Shown in pieces: positions 27,830-36,648 of a stretch of 64,000 bases of DNA. Made by a program: the position numbers and the translations under genes. Positions within the stretch are counted from its first letter, which is position 1. Every line of letters starts with the position of its first letter. Under the pieces are notes generated by a model. It made no database searches, had not been told where the DNA came from, and worked only from the letters and a program-made list of their open reading frames with translations. The stretch covers positions 62,001 through 126,000 of the forward strand of contig FCNS01000038.1 of the NCBI GenBank assembly GCA_900045905.1, read 5' to 3'. The stretch comes from Clostridiales bacterium CHKCI001. GTDB taxonomy: Bacteria > Bacillota > Clostridia > Lachnospirales > Lachnospiraceae.

Positions 27830-28198
27830 ATGAAAAAGAGTTTATTTGTAGCAATGATTTTAGGAACGATTGGAGGAATTTTATTTGCGTTGGGTATGTG
27901 TATGGCATTGATACCAGAATGGAATGCGTTTCGACCTGGCGTTGTAATAGGTGCAATTGGAGTTGTTGTATTACTTATTATGGTGTTGGTATGGAGAAAA
28001 ATGGAAAATAAAGCTCCGATTAAACTATCTGGGAAAACAATCGGTGCTATATTAATAGGAATTATGGGGGCTTTACTCTTGGGAGTAGGAATGTGCCTTA
28101 CTATGGTTTGGAGCCATATGATCATAGGAATTGTAATAGGAATCGTAGGAATTGTGGTTCTTTTGTGCTTGATTCCATTTGTAAAAGGATTGCAATAG
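27830..28198 (+). CDS. Small four-helix membrane protein
   Basis: A 122-residue integral membrane protein with two similar halves. Each half has a G-rich helix pair: LFVAMILGTIGGILFALGMCMALIPEW then VVIGAIGVVVLLIMVLV, and IGAILIGIMGALLLGVGMCLTMVW then IIGIVIGIVGIVVLLCLIPF. The internal duplication (GTIGGILFALGMCMAL against GIMGALLLGVGMCLTM) is clear. The ATG at 27830 is chosen over an upstream one because the upstream segment overlaps the previous gene and is merely charged. Function unknown. Confidence 0.7.
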   Translation: MKKSLFVAMILGTIGGILFALGMCMALIPEWNAFRPGVVIGAIGVVVLLIMVLVWRKMENKAPIKLSGKTIGAILIGIMGALLLGVGMCLTMVWSHMIIGIVIGIVGIVVLLCLIPFVKGLQ

Positions 28199-28334
28199 AG
28201 AAAAAATGGAAAAGAAAAATCTACTGGAAGTTTCTTTTGTTCACAATTTGGACATAAAATACAAACAAAGTACAAATAAACATAAGATATAATAGAAAAA
28301 ACGGCGTGAACGCCTTATAAGGGGAAATGTTAGG

Positions 28335-29255
28335 ATGAGAAAAATGAATCAGCTTGAGAAAAAGGGGCGGAAAATACAGATTCCAGCTTTAAGATTACGT
28401 GATAGATTGTTATTCTATTTGATAACGCTTGTTTGTATTGGATTTTCTCTATTTCATGTAATGACAGAGTATTTTCCATATGAGATTGGAATTATATTTT
28501 ATGTTTTGGCGGCTGGCACCTTATCGGTCAGCTGCTATTATTTGATTACAAACATAAAATATAATATTAGAAAGATAAAACAACTGGCTTTATCCAATAC
28601 TGTTGCCAGAAGAGTTATAACAGAATATAGACTGCGTACAATTCTTTTTTTAGTACCAGGTATGATTAGTAATATTCTATTTGCAGTTTTTAATGGAGTA
28701 GTAGGAATTATGAGCCATTCCGCGTGGTTTGGCACGTTAGCTGCTTATTATATCTTATTAAGTATTATGAGGATTGGGGTAGTGAATAGGGAGAGAAAAC
28801 TATTGCAGATAAAAGACATAAAAAAGCGCAGGAAAGAAGAAATTTCTGTTTATAAAAAAAATAGTATCTTATTTTTATTCATGGCATTGGTACTTGGCGG
28901 AGCGGTTATTTTGCTAGAACATTCTATCGGAGGGAAGAATTATCCAGGATTTACAATATATGCGGTGGCGGCATATGCTTTTTATAAGATTATTATATCC
29001 ACAATTAATATGATAAAAGTTGGAAAACAAAAATCCCCACTACTTACAATAATCCGAAAAATTGGATATATCGATGCATGTGTTTCTATCTTGACACTTC
29101 AAACTGCAATGTTTGCTTCGTTTGGAGATGGACAGGAAGCGTTTATAAAGTTGATGAATGGGATTACTGGATTTGTTGTATGTATACTTGTAGTATTCAT
29201 GGGAATTCAAGGGATATGTTTATCACAGAAAATGAAAACAGGAGGGAATGAATGA
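28335..29255 (+). CDS. Polytopic membrane protein of two-component operon
   Basis: A 306-residue protein with about eight hydrophobic segments in four pairs (near 27-45, 50-70, 98-118, 124-144, 170-190, 200-220, 245-262, 270-292) and basic loops. No enzyme motif is recognised. Its stop overlaps the ATG of the response regulator (ATGA), making it the first gene of a four-gene operon (membrane protein, regulator, kinase, small membrane protein). It may be the sensed target or a co-sensor. Confidence 0.7.
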   Translation: MRKMNQLEKKGRKIQIPALRLRDRLLFYLITLVCIGFSLFHVMTEYFPYEIGIIFYVLAAGTLSVSCYYLITNIKYNIRKIKQLALSNTVARRVITEYRLRTILFLVPGMISNILFAVFNGVVGIMSHSAWFGTLAAYYILLSIMRIGVVNRERKLLQIKDIKKRRKEEISVYKKNSILFLFMALVLGGAVILLEHSIGGKNYPGFTIYAVAAYAFYKIIISTINMIKVGKQKSPLLTIIRKIGYIDACVSILTLQTAMFASFGDGQEAFIKLMNGITGFVVCILVVFMGIQGICLSQKMKTGGNE

Positions 29256-29926
29256 TGATTAAAATTTTGGTAGTGGAAGATGATATAAAGTTGAATCAGC
29301 TTGTTTGTACTTATTTAAATGACAGTGGTTTTCAGGCAAAGGGATGTCTAAATGCAAATGCGGCATATGAGGAAATGTATAATAATTTGTATGAACTGAT
29401 TATTTCAGATATTATGATGCCAGAAATTGATGGGTTTGAATTTGCCCAGACAATCAGACAAGTAAATAAAACGATTCCAATTTTATTTATGTCAGCAAAG
29501 GACGATCTGCCATCCAAACAAAGAGGATTTCAGCTTGGGATTGATGACTATATGGTTAAGCCGATAGAATTAGATGAACTAGTGCTTCGAGTGAGAGCAC
29601 TTTTGCGTCGGGCCAATATTGGAATGGAGAGAAAAATTATAGTAGGGAATTTAGAGTTAGATGCAGATGGAATGAGTGCGGAAATTAATGGTAAAGAAAT
29701 AAATCTTACGACAAGAGAATTCAATATCATTTATAAATTGTTATCTTATCCGAAAAAAACATTTTCCAGAGCACAGCTTATGGACGAGTTTTGGGGAATA
29801 GACAGCGATACAAGTCTTCGAGCAGTGGACGTATATGTGACAAAGCTTAGAGATAAATTATCCGATTGTGATGGATTTAAAATTGTGACTGTAAGGGGGC
29901 TTGGATATAAGGTGGTGCTGCAATGA
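29252..29926 (+). CDS. OmpR/PhoB-family response regulator
   Basis: 224 residues: a receiver domain with phosphoacceptor Asp in LIISDIMMPEIDG (near residue 54), Lys in the DYMVKPIE loop, and a C-terminal winged helix ending TVRGLGYKVVLQ. GGAGGG precedes the start. It overlaps its neighbours by 4 bp on both sides, so the operon is tightly coupled. Partner of the downstream kinase. Confidence 0.92.
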   Translation: MMIKILVVEDDIKLNQLVCTYLNDSGFQAKGCLNANAAYEEMYNNLYELIISDIMMPEIDGFEFAQTIRQVNKTIPILFMSAKDDLPSKQRGFQLGIDDYMVKPIELDELVLRVRALLRRANIGMERKIIVGNLELDADGMSAEINGKEINLTTREFNIIYKLLSYPKKTFSRAQLMDEFWGIDSDTSLRAVDVYVTKLRDKLSDCDGFKIVTVRGLGYKVVLQ

Positions 29927-31044
29927 GAAATCAAAATATGAGCAGTTATGGTAAAATAAAGAAAAGTCGTTTTCCCGCATCGCTTTTTGCCATTTTTCTA
30001 GTAATTCTGCTTTTAATGTCTGGAATTCATACAGGGATTATTGTGTTTATGGATGTATTATACTGGAATGATGTACTGCAAAGTATTATTCCAATTGGGT
30101 ATTGGAGTCTAGTTGCAGTAGGACTTACTTTGTTTACAAGAAAAAAGATGAAAGACACTTATGAAGAACCAATTCATAAGCTGGCAGAAGCGACAAGGAA
30201 GGTGGCAAACGGTGATTTTTCTATCTATGTACCAACACTTCATACGCGGGACAAGTTGGATTATCTGGATGTAATGATTCTAGATTTCAATAAAATGGTG
30301 GAAGAATTAGGAAGTATTGAAACACTAAAGACAGATTTTGTGTCTAACGTATCCCATGAGATGAAAACACCGATTGCAGTAATCAAAAATTCAGCTCAAT
30401 TGCTGCAAATGGGAACGGTTTCAGAAAAGCAAAAGTTAGAATATGCCAAAACAATTGAAAACGCAGCAGGAAGACTTTCTGATTTAATTACCAACATTTT
30501 AAAATTGAATAAGTTAGAAAATCAGAAAATTGCTCCCAAAACAGAAACTTATGATGTATGTAGGCAGCTTTGTGATTGTGTGATTCAATTTGAAAACAAA
30601 TGGGAAGAAAAGGAACTCGAATTAGAAATGGATCTGGAGGATACGGCAATGATCCAAGCAGACAAACAATTAATGGAATTAGTCTGGAACAATCTTTTAT
30701 CAAATGCGATCAAATTTACGCAGCCAGGAGGAGCGATTAAGATTCACCAAATATCGGATGGGGATTATATCAGAGTATCAGTGTCAGATACTGGGTGTGG
30801 TATGAGTCAGGAAAGTAAAAAACATATTTTTGACAAGTTTTATCAAGGAGATACTTCACATTCCACAGAAGGAAATGGGCTTGGTCTTGCATTGGTACAC
30901 AGGATACTTCAACTTTTGGATGGAGAGATTCAGGTTGTTAGTGAACAAGGGAAGGGAAGTACATTTACAGTAATATTACCTATCCCAAGAGAATCTGATC
31001 AGCAAATGGAAATGGAGGAAAATGACGAGCTATATGGAAAATAG
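29923..31044 (+). CDS. Sensor histidine kinase
   Basis: 373 residues: two membrane helices (about 18-42 and 51-70) joined by a very short loop, a HAMP-like linker, H-box SNVSHEMKTPIAVIKN, N-box ELVWNNLLSNAIKFT, and G-boxes DTGCGM and GNGLGLALV. The lack of an extracellular domain suggests it senses within the membrane or through the operon's membrane proteins. Starts on the last bases of the response regulator gene. Confidence 0.92.
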   Translation: MRNQNMSSYGKIKKSRFPASLFAIFLVILLLMSGIHTGIIVFMDVLYWNDVLQSIIPIGYWSLVAVGLTLFTRKKMKDTYEEPIHKLAEATRKVANGDFSIYVPTLHTRDKLDYLDVMILDFNKMVEELGSIETLKTDFVSNVSHEMKTPIAVIKNSAQLLQMGTVSEKQKLEYAKTIENAAGRLSDLITNILKLNKLENQKIAPKTETYDVCRQLCDCVIQFENKWEEKELELEMDLEDTAMIQADKQLMELVWNNLLSNAIKFTQPGGAIKIHQISDGDYIRVSVSDTGCGMSQESKKHIFDKFYQGDTSHSTEGNGLGLALVHRILQLLDGEIQVVSEQGKGSTFTVILPIPRESDQQMEMEENDELYGK

Positions 31045-31567
31045 TCGAAAAGAGTTTAAAGGATATGAATACAAAGAAATTATAACAGATATGGATAAAG
31101 CTTCTTTTTTAATGGATGGATATGAAAATTTTGGATGGGAGCAGGATGACAATCTATCAAGTATTTCTCAAGGAGCGAATCCAAAGAAAGTGATGATACG
31201 GATGAAACGTAATCGAAAAATCGTCAATAAAATGGAACTTACACGTCTTCAGAGAAATTTTGAAGCATGTATCCATGAAATCGAAGAATTGGAAAAATCC
31301 AAAACTTCTGTGGCAACTATGTATGCACTGATTCTGGCAATTTTGGGTACAGCATTTATGGCTGGTTCTACTTTTGCGGTAACGGCACAGCCATCCCATA
31401 TTATATTGTGTATCGTACTTGCCATACCAGGATTTCTTGGATGGATATTTCCCTATTTTTTATATAAAAAAATAATTAGAAAACAGACAGCAAAGATTGC
31501 ACCTCTTATCGAAGAAAAATATGACGAGATCTATGAGATCTGTGAGAAAGGGAATCGATTGCTATAA
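31022..31567 (+). CDS. Small membrane protein, last gene of two-component operon
   Basis: 181 residues: a basic cytoplasmic N-terminal part with a helical region (about 60-100) and two membrane helices near 102-125 and 130-150, followed by a charged cytoplasmic tail. The gene overlaps the kinase 3' end by 23 bp; GGAGG sits only 3 nt before the ATG, so the Met four codons later is a possible start. No family recognised. Context suggests an accessory or target of the signalling pair. Confidence 0.65.
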   Translation: MTSYMENSRKEFKGYEYKEIITDMDKASFLMDGYENFGWEQDDNLSSISQGANPKKVMIRMKRNRKIVNKMELTRLQRNFEACIHEIEELEKSKTSVATMYALILAILGTAFMAGSTFAVTAQPSHIILCIVLAIPGFLGWIFPYFLYKKIIRKQTAKIAPLIEEKYDEIYEICEKGNRLL

Positions 31568-31775
31568 TGAAAAGTATTCAATCAATAAGATTGAGAAGGG
31601 AAATGAGGTGATAATATTTATTATATATGTAAAATATAGAATAAGTATGAATAAAGGTATGTGATGAGGGAATATAAGAATTTACTCAAAGATATGAAAT
31701 TTGGATATATTATACAAAGTATATCAATAAAATTTATGAAAAATAGAGAAAATGAAATAAAAAGTATTAGTAAGA

Positions 31776-31804
31776 TTGACTTATTTTGGACGTTATGTTA
31801 TCCT
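31776..31804 (+). promoter_or_regulatory. Promoter of licT-bgl operon
   Basis: TTGACT (31776-31781), 17 bp, TATCCT (31799-31804). The rest of the 360-bp gap after the two-component operon is AT-rich and unremarkable. Confidence 0.65.
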
Positions 31805-31817
31805 TTTAATAGTAAAA

Positions 31818-31910
31818 GGATAGTGATTGTGAAAACAAGCTAGACCTATATATAGAAATATAACTAAGAGTAGTTGCTCTCGGCTATTTTTCTGTGTATA
31901 GGTCTTTTTA
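31818..31910 (+). promoter_or_regulatory. Ribonucleic antiterminator (RAT) with overlapping terminator
   Basis: A 30-nt RAT-like sequence (31818-31847) starts GGATAGTGATTG and ends CAAGCTAGACCT. It overlaps the 5' arm of a terminator in which AGACCTATA (31842-31850) pairs with TATAGGTCT (31897-31905), followed by TTTTTA. This is the classic BglG/LicT/SacY switch: the antiterminator binds the RAT and prevents the terminator when beta-glucoside is present. It lies directly before licT, so the regulator controls its own gene. Confidence 0.8.
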
Positions 31911-31930
31911 TTTCATAGGAGGAATAGGAA

Positions 31931-32776
31931 ATGAGAATTTTCAAGATTCTAAATAACAATGTGGCGGTTGTTCGGGATGGAAAAGGACAAGAAAAGATTG
32001 TTATGGGAAAGGGAATTTGCTTTAAAAGAAAAGTCGGAGAGGAAATTTCAGAAGAAGTAGTTGATAAAACATTTTTTCTTAAAACATCGGAAGCAAACAG
32101 CAAATTTCAAATGTTAATTCAAGATGTTCCAATGGAGCATATTATACTTGGTGAAGAAATTATTTCAGAAGCCAGAACACGTCTGAAAAAGAAATTGAAT
32201 GATATGATTTATATTTCCTTAATTGATCATGTGCATACTTCCATTGTTCGTTGTCAGGAGGGAGTTTTTGTAAAGAATGTGCTGTTATGGGATATAAGGA
32301 GATTTTATAAAGAGGAATTTCAAATCGGTTTATGGGCGTTGGAACGAATTTGGGAAGTTTGTCAAGTTCGTTTGCCAGAAGATGAAGCTGGGTTTATTGC
32401 ACTGCATATTGCAAATGCACAGATGGACGAGCAAGTCATGCATGATATGTATGAGATTACTCGTGTGATGCAGGAAGTAGTTAATATCGTCAAATACTTC
32501 TTTAAGGTTGAGTTTGATGAAGATGATGTTTATTATTATCGCTTTATTACTCACTTAAGATTTTTTGCGAAGCGGTTAGTGGAAAAGAAGATTTATCGTG
32601 ATGAAGAAAATGATGATTTATTAGATGTAATTAAAGAGAAATATCAAAATACGTATCATTGTGTAGAAAAAATTACACAGTTTATTCGTAAAAAATATCA
32701 TTATGATCTTTCCAAAGAAGAGCAGTTATATTTAACGATTCATATTGAAAGAGTGATAATGAAAACAAAAAAATAA
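31931..32776 (+). CDS. licT: BglG/LicT-family transcriptional antiterminator
   Basis: 281 residues: an N-terminal RNA-binding domain beginning MRIFKILNNNVAVVRDGKGQEKIVMGKGI, then two PTS regulation domains. Conserved His positions occur in LIDHVHTS (near 97-103), ALHIANAQ (near 159), THLRFFAKRL (near 208) and LTIHIERV (near 270), where PTS phosphorylation sets activity. AGGAGG precedes the ATG. It binds the RAT elements upstream of itself and possibly upstream of the PTS gene. Confidence 0.92.
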   Translation: MRIFKILNNNVAVVRDGKGQEKIVMGKGICFKRKVGEEISEEVVDKTFFLKTSEANSKFQMLIQDVPMEHIILGEEIISEARTRLKKKLNDMIYISLIDHVHTSIVRCQEGVFVKNVLLWDIRRFYKEEFQIGLWALERIWEVCQVRLPEDEAGFIALHIANAQMDEQVMHDMYEITRVMQEVVNIVKYFFKVEFDEDDVYYYRFITHLRFFAKRLVEKKIYRDEENDDLLDVIKEKYQNTYHCVEKITQFIRKKYHYDLSKEEQLYLTIHIERVIMKTKK

Positions 32777-32787
32777 CTTGTATGCCA

Positions 32788-32845
32788 GGATGGTGACATT
32801 AAGTTGGCCAAACCTTCATAAATATAAAATTTTATAATTGGAGGA
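32788..32845 (+). promoter_or_regulatory. Second, degenerate RAT-like element before the PTS gene
   Basis: GGATGGTGACATTAAG through GGCCAAACCT (32788-32815) resembles the upstream RAT but is 28 nt long. No U-tailed terminator follows. Instead CCTTCATAA may pair with the AATTGGAGG that carries the ribosome site, around an ATAAAATTTTAT core. It may act on translation or be a decayed RAT. Moderate to low confidence. Confidence 0.4.
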
Positions 32846-32851
32846 ATGAAT

Positions 32852-34789
32852 ATGGGTAAGTATGAAAGTCTGGCAAAAGAGATTGTCAAGAACATAGGAG
32901 GAAAGGAGAATGTTAGCAGTCTGACACATTGTATTACAAGACTTCGCTTTAAGTTAAAAGATGAGAGTAAAGCAAACGACCAAGTAATCAAAGATATGGA
33001 CGGCGTAGTTACGGTTATGAAAAGCGGTGGTCAATACCAAGTTGTAATTGGAAATCATGTGCCAGAAGTATACGCAGATGTAATGCCATTGCTCGGAATG
33101 GAAGAGGGAAGTGCCGATCGTGCAGAAGATGCACCATCAGGAAACTTATTTAATCGAGCAATTGATATAATTTCGGGTATTTTCCAGCCAATTTTAGGTA
33201 TTATGGCAGCCTGTGGTATGGTAAAGGGACTAAATGCATTATTTGTAGCACTTGGATGGTATCCAGAAACTTGTGGGGGATATTTAGTATTAAATGCAAT
33301 TGGCGATGGATTATTTAATTTTCTGCCATTGTTTTTAGGTTACACAGCAGCAAAAAAATTTAATTTAAAACCAATGATTGGTTTAGTAATCGGTGCGATT
33401 ATGTGTTATCCAACGATTCAAAACACTGCATTGTCTAATGGAGGAGAAGCTCTTTATACGCTGTTTTCTGGTACGATGTTTGAATCAGAAGTTTACACAG
33501 ACTTTTTTGGAATTCCATTGATTGCAATGGATTATACGGGAACGGTAATTCCAGTTATTTTTGTCGTATACTTTGCATCGAAATGTGATAAGTTTTTCAG
33601 CAAGTTTATTCCAGATTTAGTAAAATTTTTCTTTGTACCAATGTTGACATTACTGATTTCGATTCCAGTTGGTCTTTTAATTCTTGGTCCAGTTGCAACA
33701 TTTGCTTCTACGATTATTGCAGAAGCAGTTATGACAGTCCGAAACTTCAGTCCATTGCTGGCAGGAGCAATTGTAGGTCTTACATGGCAAATTTTAGTTA
33801 TTTTTGGTTTACATTGGGGATTTATTCCAGTTTATATTAATAATATTCAAATGAATGGTTTTGATAATGTTATGATGCCATTCTTTGCTTGTACATTTGC
33901 TACATCGGCGGTTGTATTGGCGATTTTCTTTAAGACAAAAAATAAACAATTAAAAGAAATGGCATTGCCAAACTTTATTTCTGGTATTTTTGGAGTTACA
34001 GAACCTGCCATCTATGGTATTTTACTTCCATTGAAAAAACCATTTATTATTAGCTGTATCGTAGGAGGAATTGGTGGTGGATTCTATGGAGCATTTAACT
34101 TCCGTAAGTTTATGATGGGCGGAATGGGAATTTTTGAATTTCCAGCTATGATTGAACCAGATGGAAGTATGGGAAACTTAATTGTTGCAATTGTAGGAGT
34201 TATTATTACGATGATCCTTGCGTTTGTTGCAACAATGATATTATATAAAGATGAAACTCCAAAACAGGAAGGCAAGGAAACAAGTTCGATTACGGAGAAA
34301 AAACAGCAGGAACATTCTGAAAATAAGATGGTAAAACAACTGGAAATAGCAAGTCCAATCAAAGGAAGCGTATTAAAATTAGAAAAGATGAAAGATGATG
34401 CATTTGCGTCTGGGGTACTTGGAAAAGGCGCAGCGATTATACCAGAAGAAGGAAAGGTATTTGCACCAGCGGATGGTGTGATTACCGCATTGTTTCCAAC
34501 GCTTCATGCGATTGGAATGCAGGCAGATAATGGATTGGAATTATTAATTCATATTGGACTGGATACGGTACAGTTAAATGGAGAAGGATTCCAAGCAATG
34601 GTAAAACAGGGTGATCGAGTAAAGAAAGGACAGCTTTTAGTTACCTTTGATAAAGAATTTATCGAAAGTAAGGGATTCTGTTTGGAGACTCCTGTGCTAG
34701 TTACAAATTCGGATGATTTCCTGGAAGTGATCGAAACAAAGCAGGCACAAGTTTCTCCAGGAGATTGCTTGATTACGGTATTGCAGTAA
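32852..34789 (+). CDS. bglP: Beta-glucoside PTS transporter, EIIBCA
   Basis: A 645-residue fused permease that imports and phosphorylates aryl-beta-glucosides or cellobiose-type sugars. The EIIB domain is N-terminal with the phospho-Cys in SSLTHCITRLRF (residue 27). EIIC spans about 100-465 with around ten helices. EIIA is C-terminal with the phospho-His in ELLIHIGLDTVQLNG (near 574). The ATG at 32852, 7 nt after GGAGG, is preferred to one 6 bp upstream. It lies between licT and the phospho-beta-glucosidase gene. Confidence 0.93.
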   Translation: MGKYESLAKEIVKNIGGKENVSSLTHCITRLRFKLKDESKANDQVIKDMDGVVTVMKSGGQYQVVIGNHVPEVYADVMPLLGMEEGSADRAEDAPSGNLFNRAIDIISGIFQPILGIMAACGMVKGLNALFVALGWYPETCGGYLVLNAIGDGLFNFLPLFLGYTAAKKFNLKPMIGLVIGAIMCYPTIQNTALSNGGEALYTLFSGTMFESEVYTDFFGIPLIAMDYTGTVIPVIFVVYFASKCDKFFSKFIPDLVKFFFVPMLTLLISIPVGLLILGPVATFASTIIAEAVMTVRNFSPLLAGAIVGLTWQILVIFGLHWGFIPVYINNIQMNGFDNVMMPFFACTFATSAVVLAIFFKTKNKQLKEMALPNFISGIFGVTEPAIYGILLPLKKPFIISCIVGGIGGGFYGAFNFRKFMMGGMGIFEFPAMIEPDGSMGNLIVAIVGVIITMILAFVATMILYKDETPKQEGKETSSITEKKQQEHSENKMVKQLEIASPIKGSVLKLEKMKDDAFASGVLGKGAAIIPEEGKVFAPADGVITALFPTLHAIGMQADNGLELLIHIGLDTVQLNGEGFQAMVKQGDRVKKGQLLVTFDKEFIESKGFCLETPVLVTNSDDFLEVIETKQAQVSPGDCLITVLQ

Positions 34790-36226
<1,437 letters not shown>

Positions 36227-36248
36227 TAAACTGTATATAAAATGATGA

Positions 36249-36298
36249 AATAGCACAGAGTAATGCCGAATGGATGGGCGATTATTCTGTGCTATTGT
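36249..36298 (+). terminator. Inverted repeat after bgl operon
   Basis: AATAGCACAGAGTAAT pairs with ATTATTCTGTGCTATT. The stem is long, but a clear T run is missing, so termination may be partial. Confidence 0.55.
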
Positions 36299-36329
36299 AA
36301 TAAACAGAAGAAAAACTATTTGAATGCAG

Positions 36330-36450
36330 AATGGGTAGTCCCCGCTTTAAGTACGTAGAGCACTAGGCGGAAAATTAGAAAAGTCCACTAAGCTGCCAGC
36401 CCGTGTTCATAAGGAAGTAGAGAAGCGGATTCCGAGTGTCGGTTTTACGT
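36330..36450. other. GC-richer non-coding island before P-type ATPase gene
   Basis: About 120 bp clearly richer in GC than the surrounding AT-rich spacer and without a reading frame in any direction. CCGCTT (near 36344) can pair with AAGCGG (near 36433) or with GCGG at 36368. It could be a structured RNA, a leader of the downstream ATPase gene, or a decayed element. The rest of 36227-36648 holds nothing else I can support. Confidence 0.35.
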
Positions 36451-36648
36451 GTTAGAAATAGAAGTTTAAAAATTGTTTAAAATTTTATAGAAAATTATTT
36501 ATTTCTGTATGTTATTCTTTTCAGCGTAAAAAATATAGCTTATAAGAATTTTGTTATAAAAGGAATGATATTGAAGAGATATTATTTAAAGATTCGTAGA
36601 TTGTTAAACTTAAATATATAGATTCAATAGGATAATGGAGGGAATACG

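Noticed and set aside
31661-31843. 60-codon frame before licT
   Set aside because: AT-rich, crosses the promoter and RAT element, no ribosome site at useful distance and no recognisable features.
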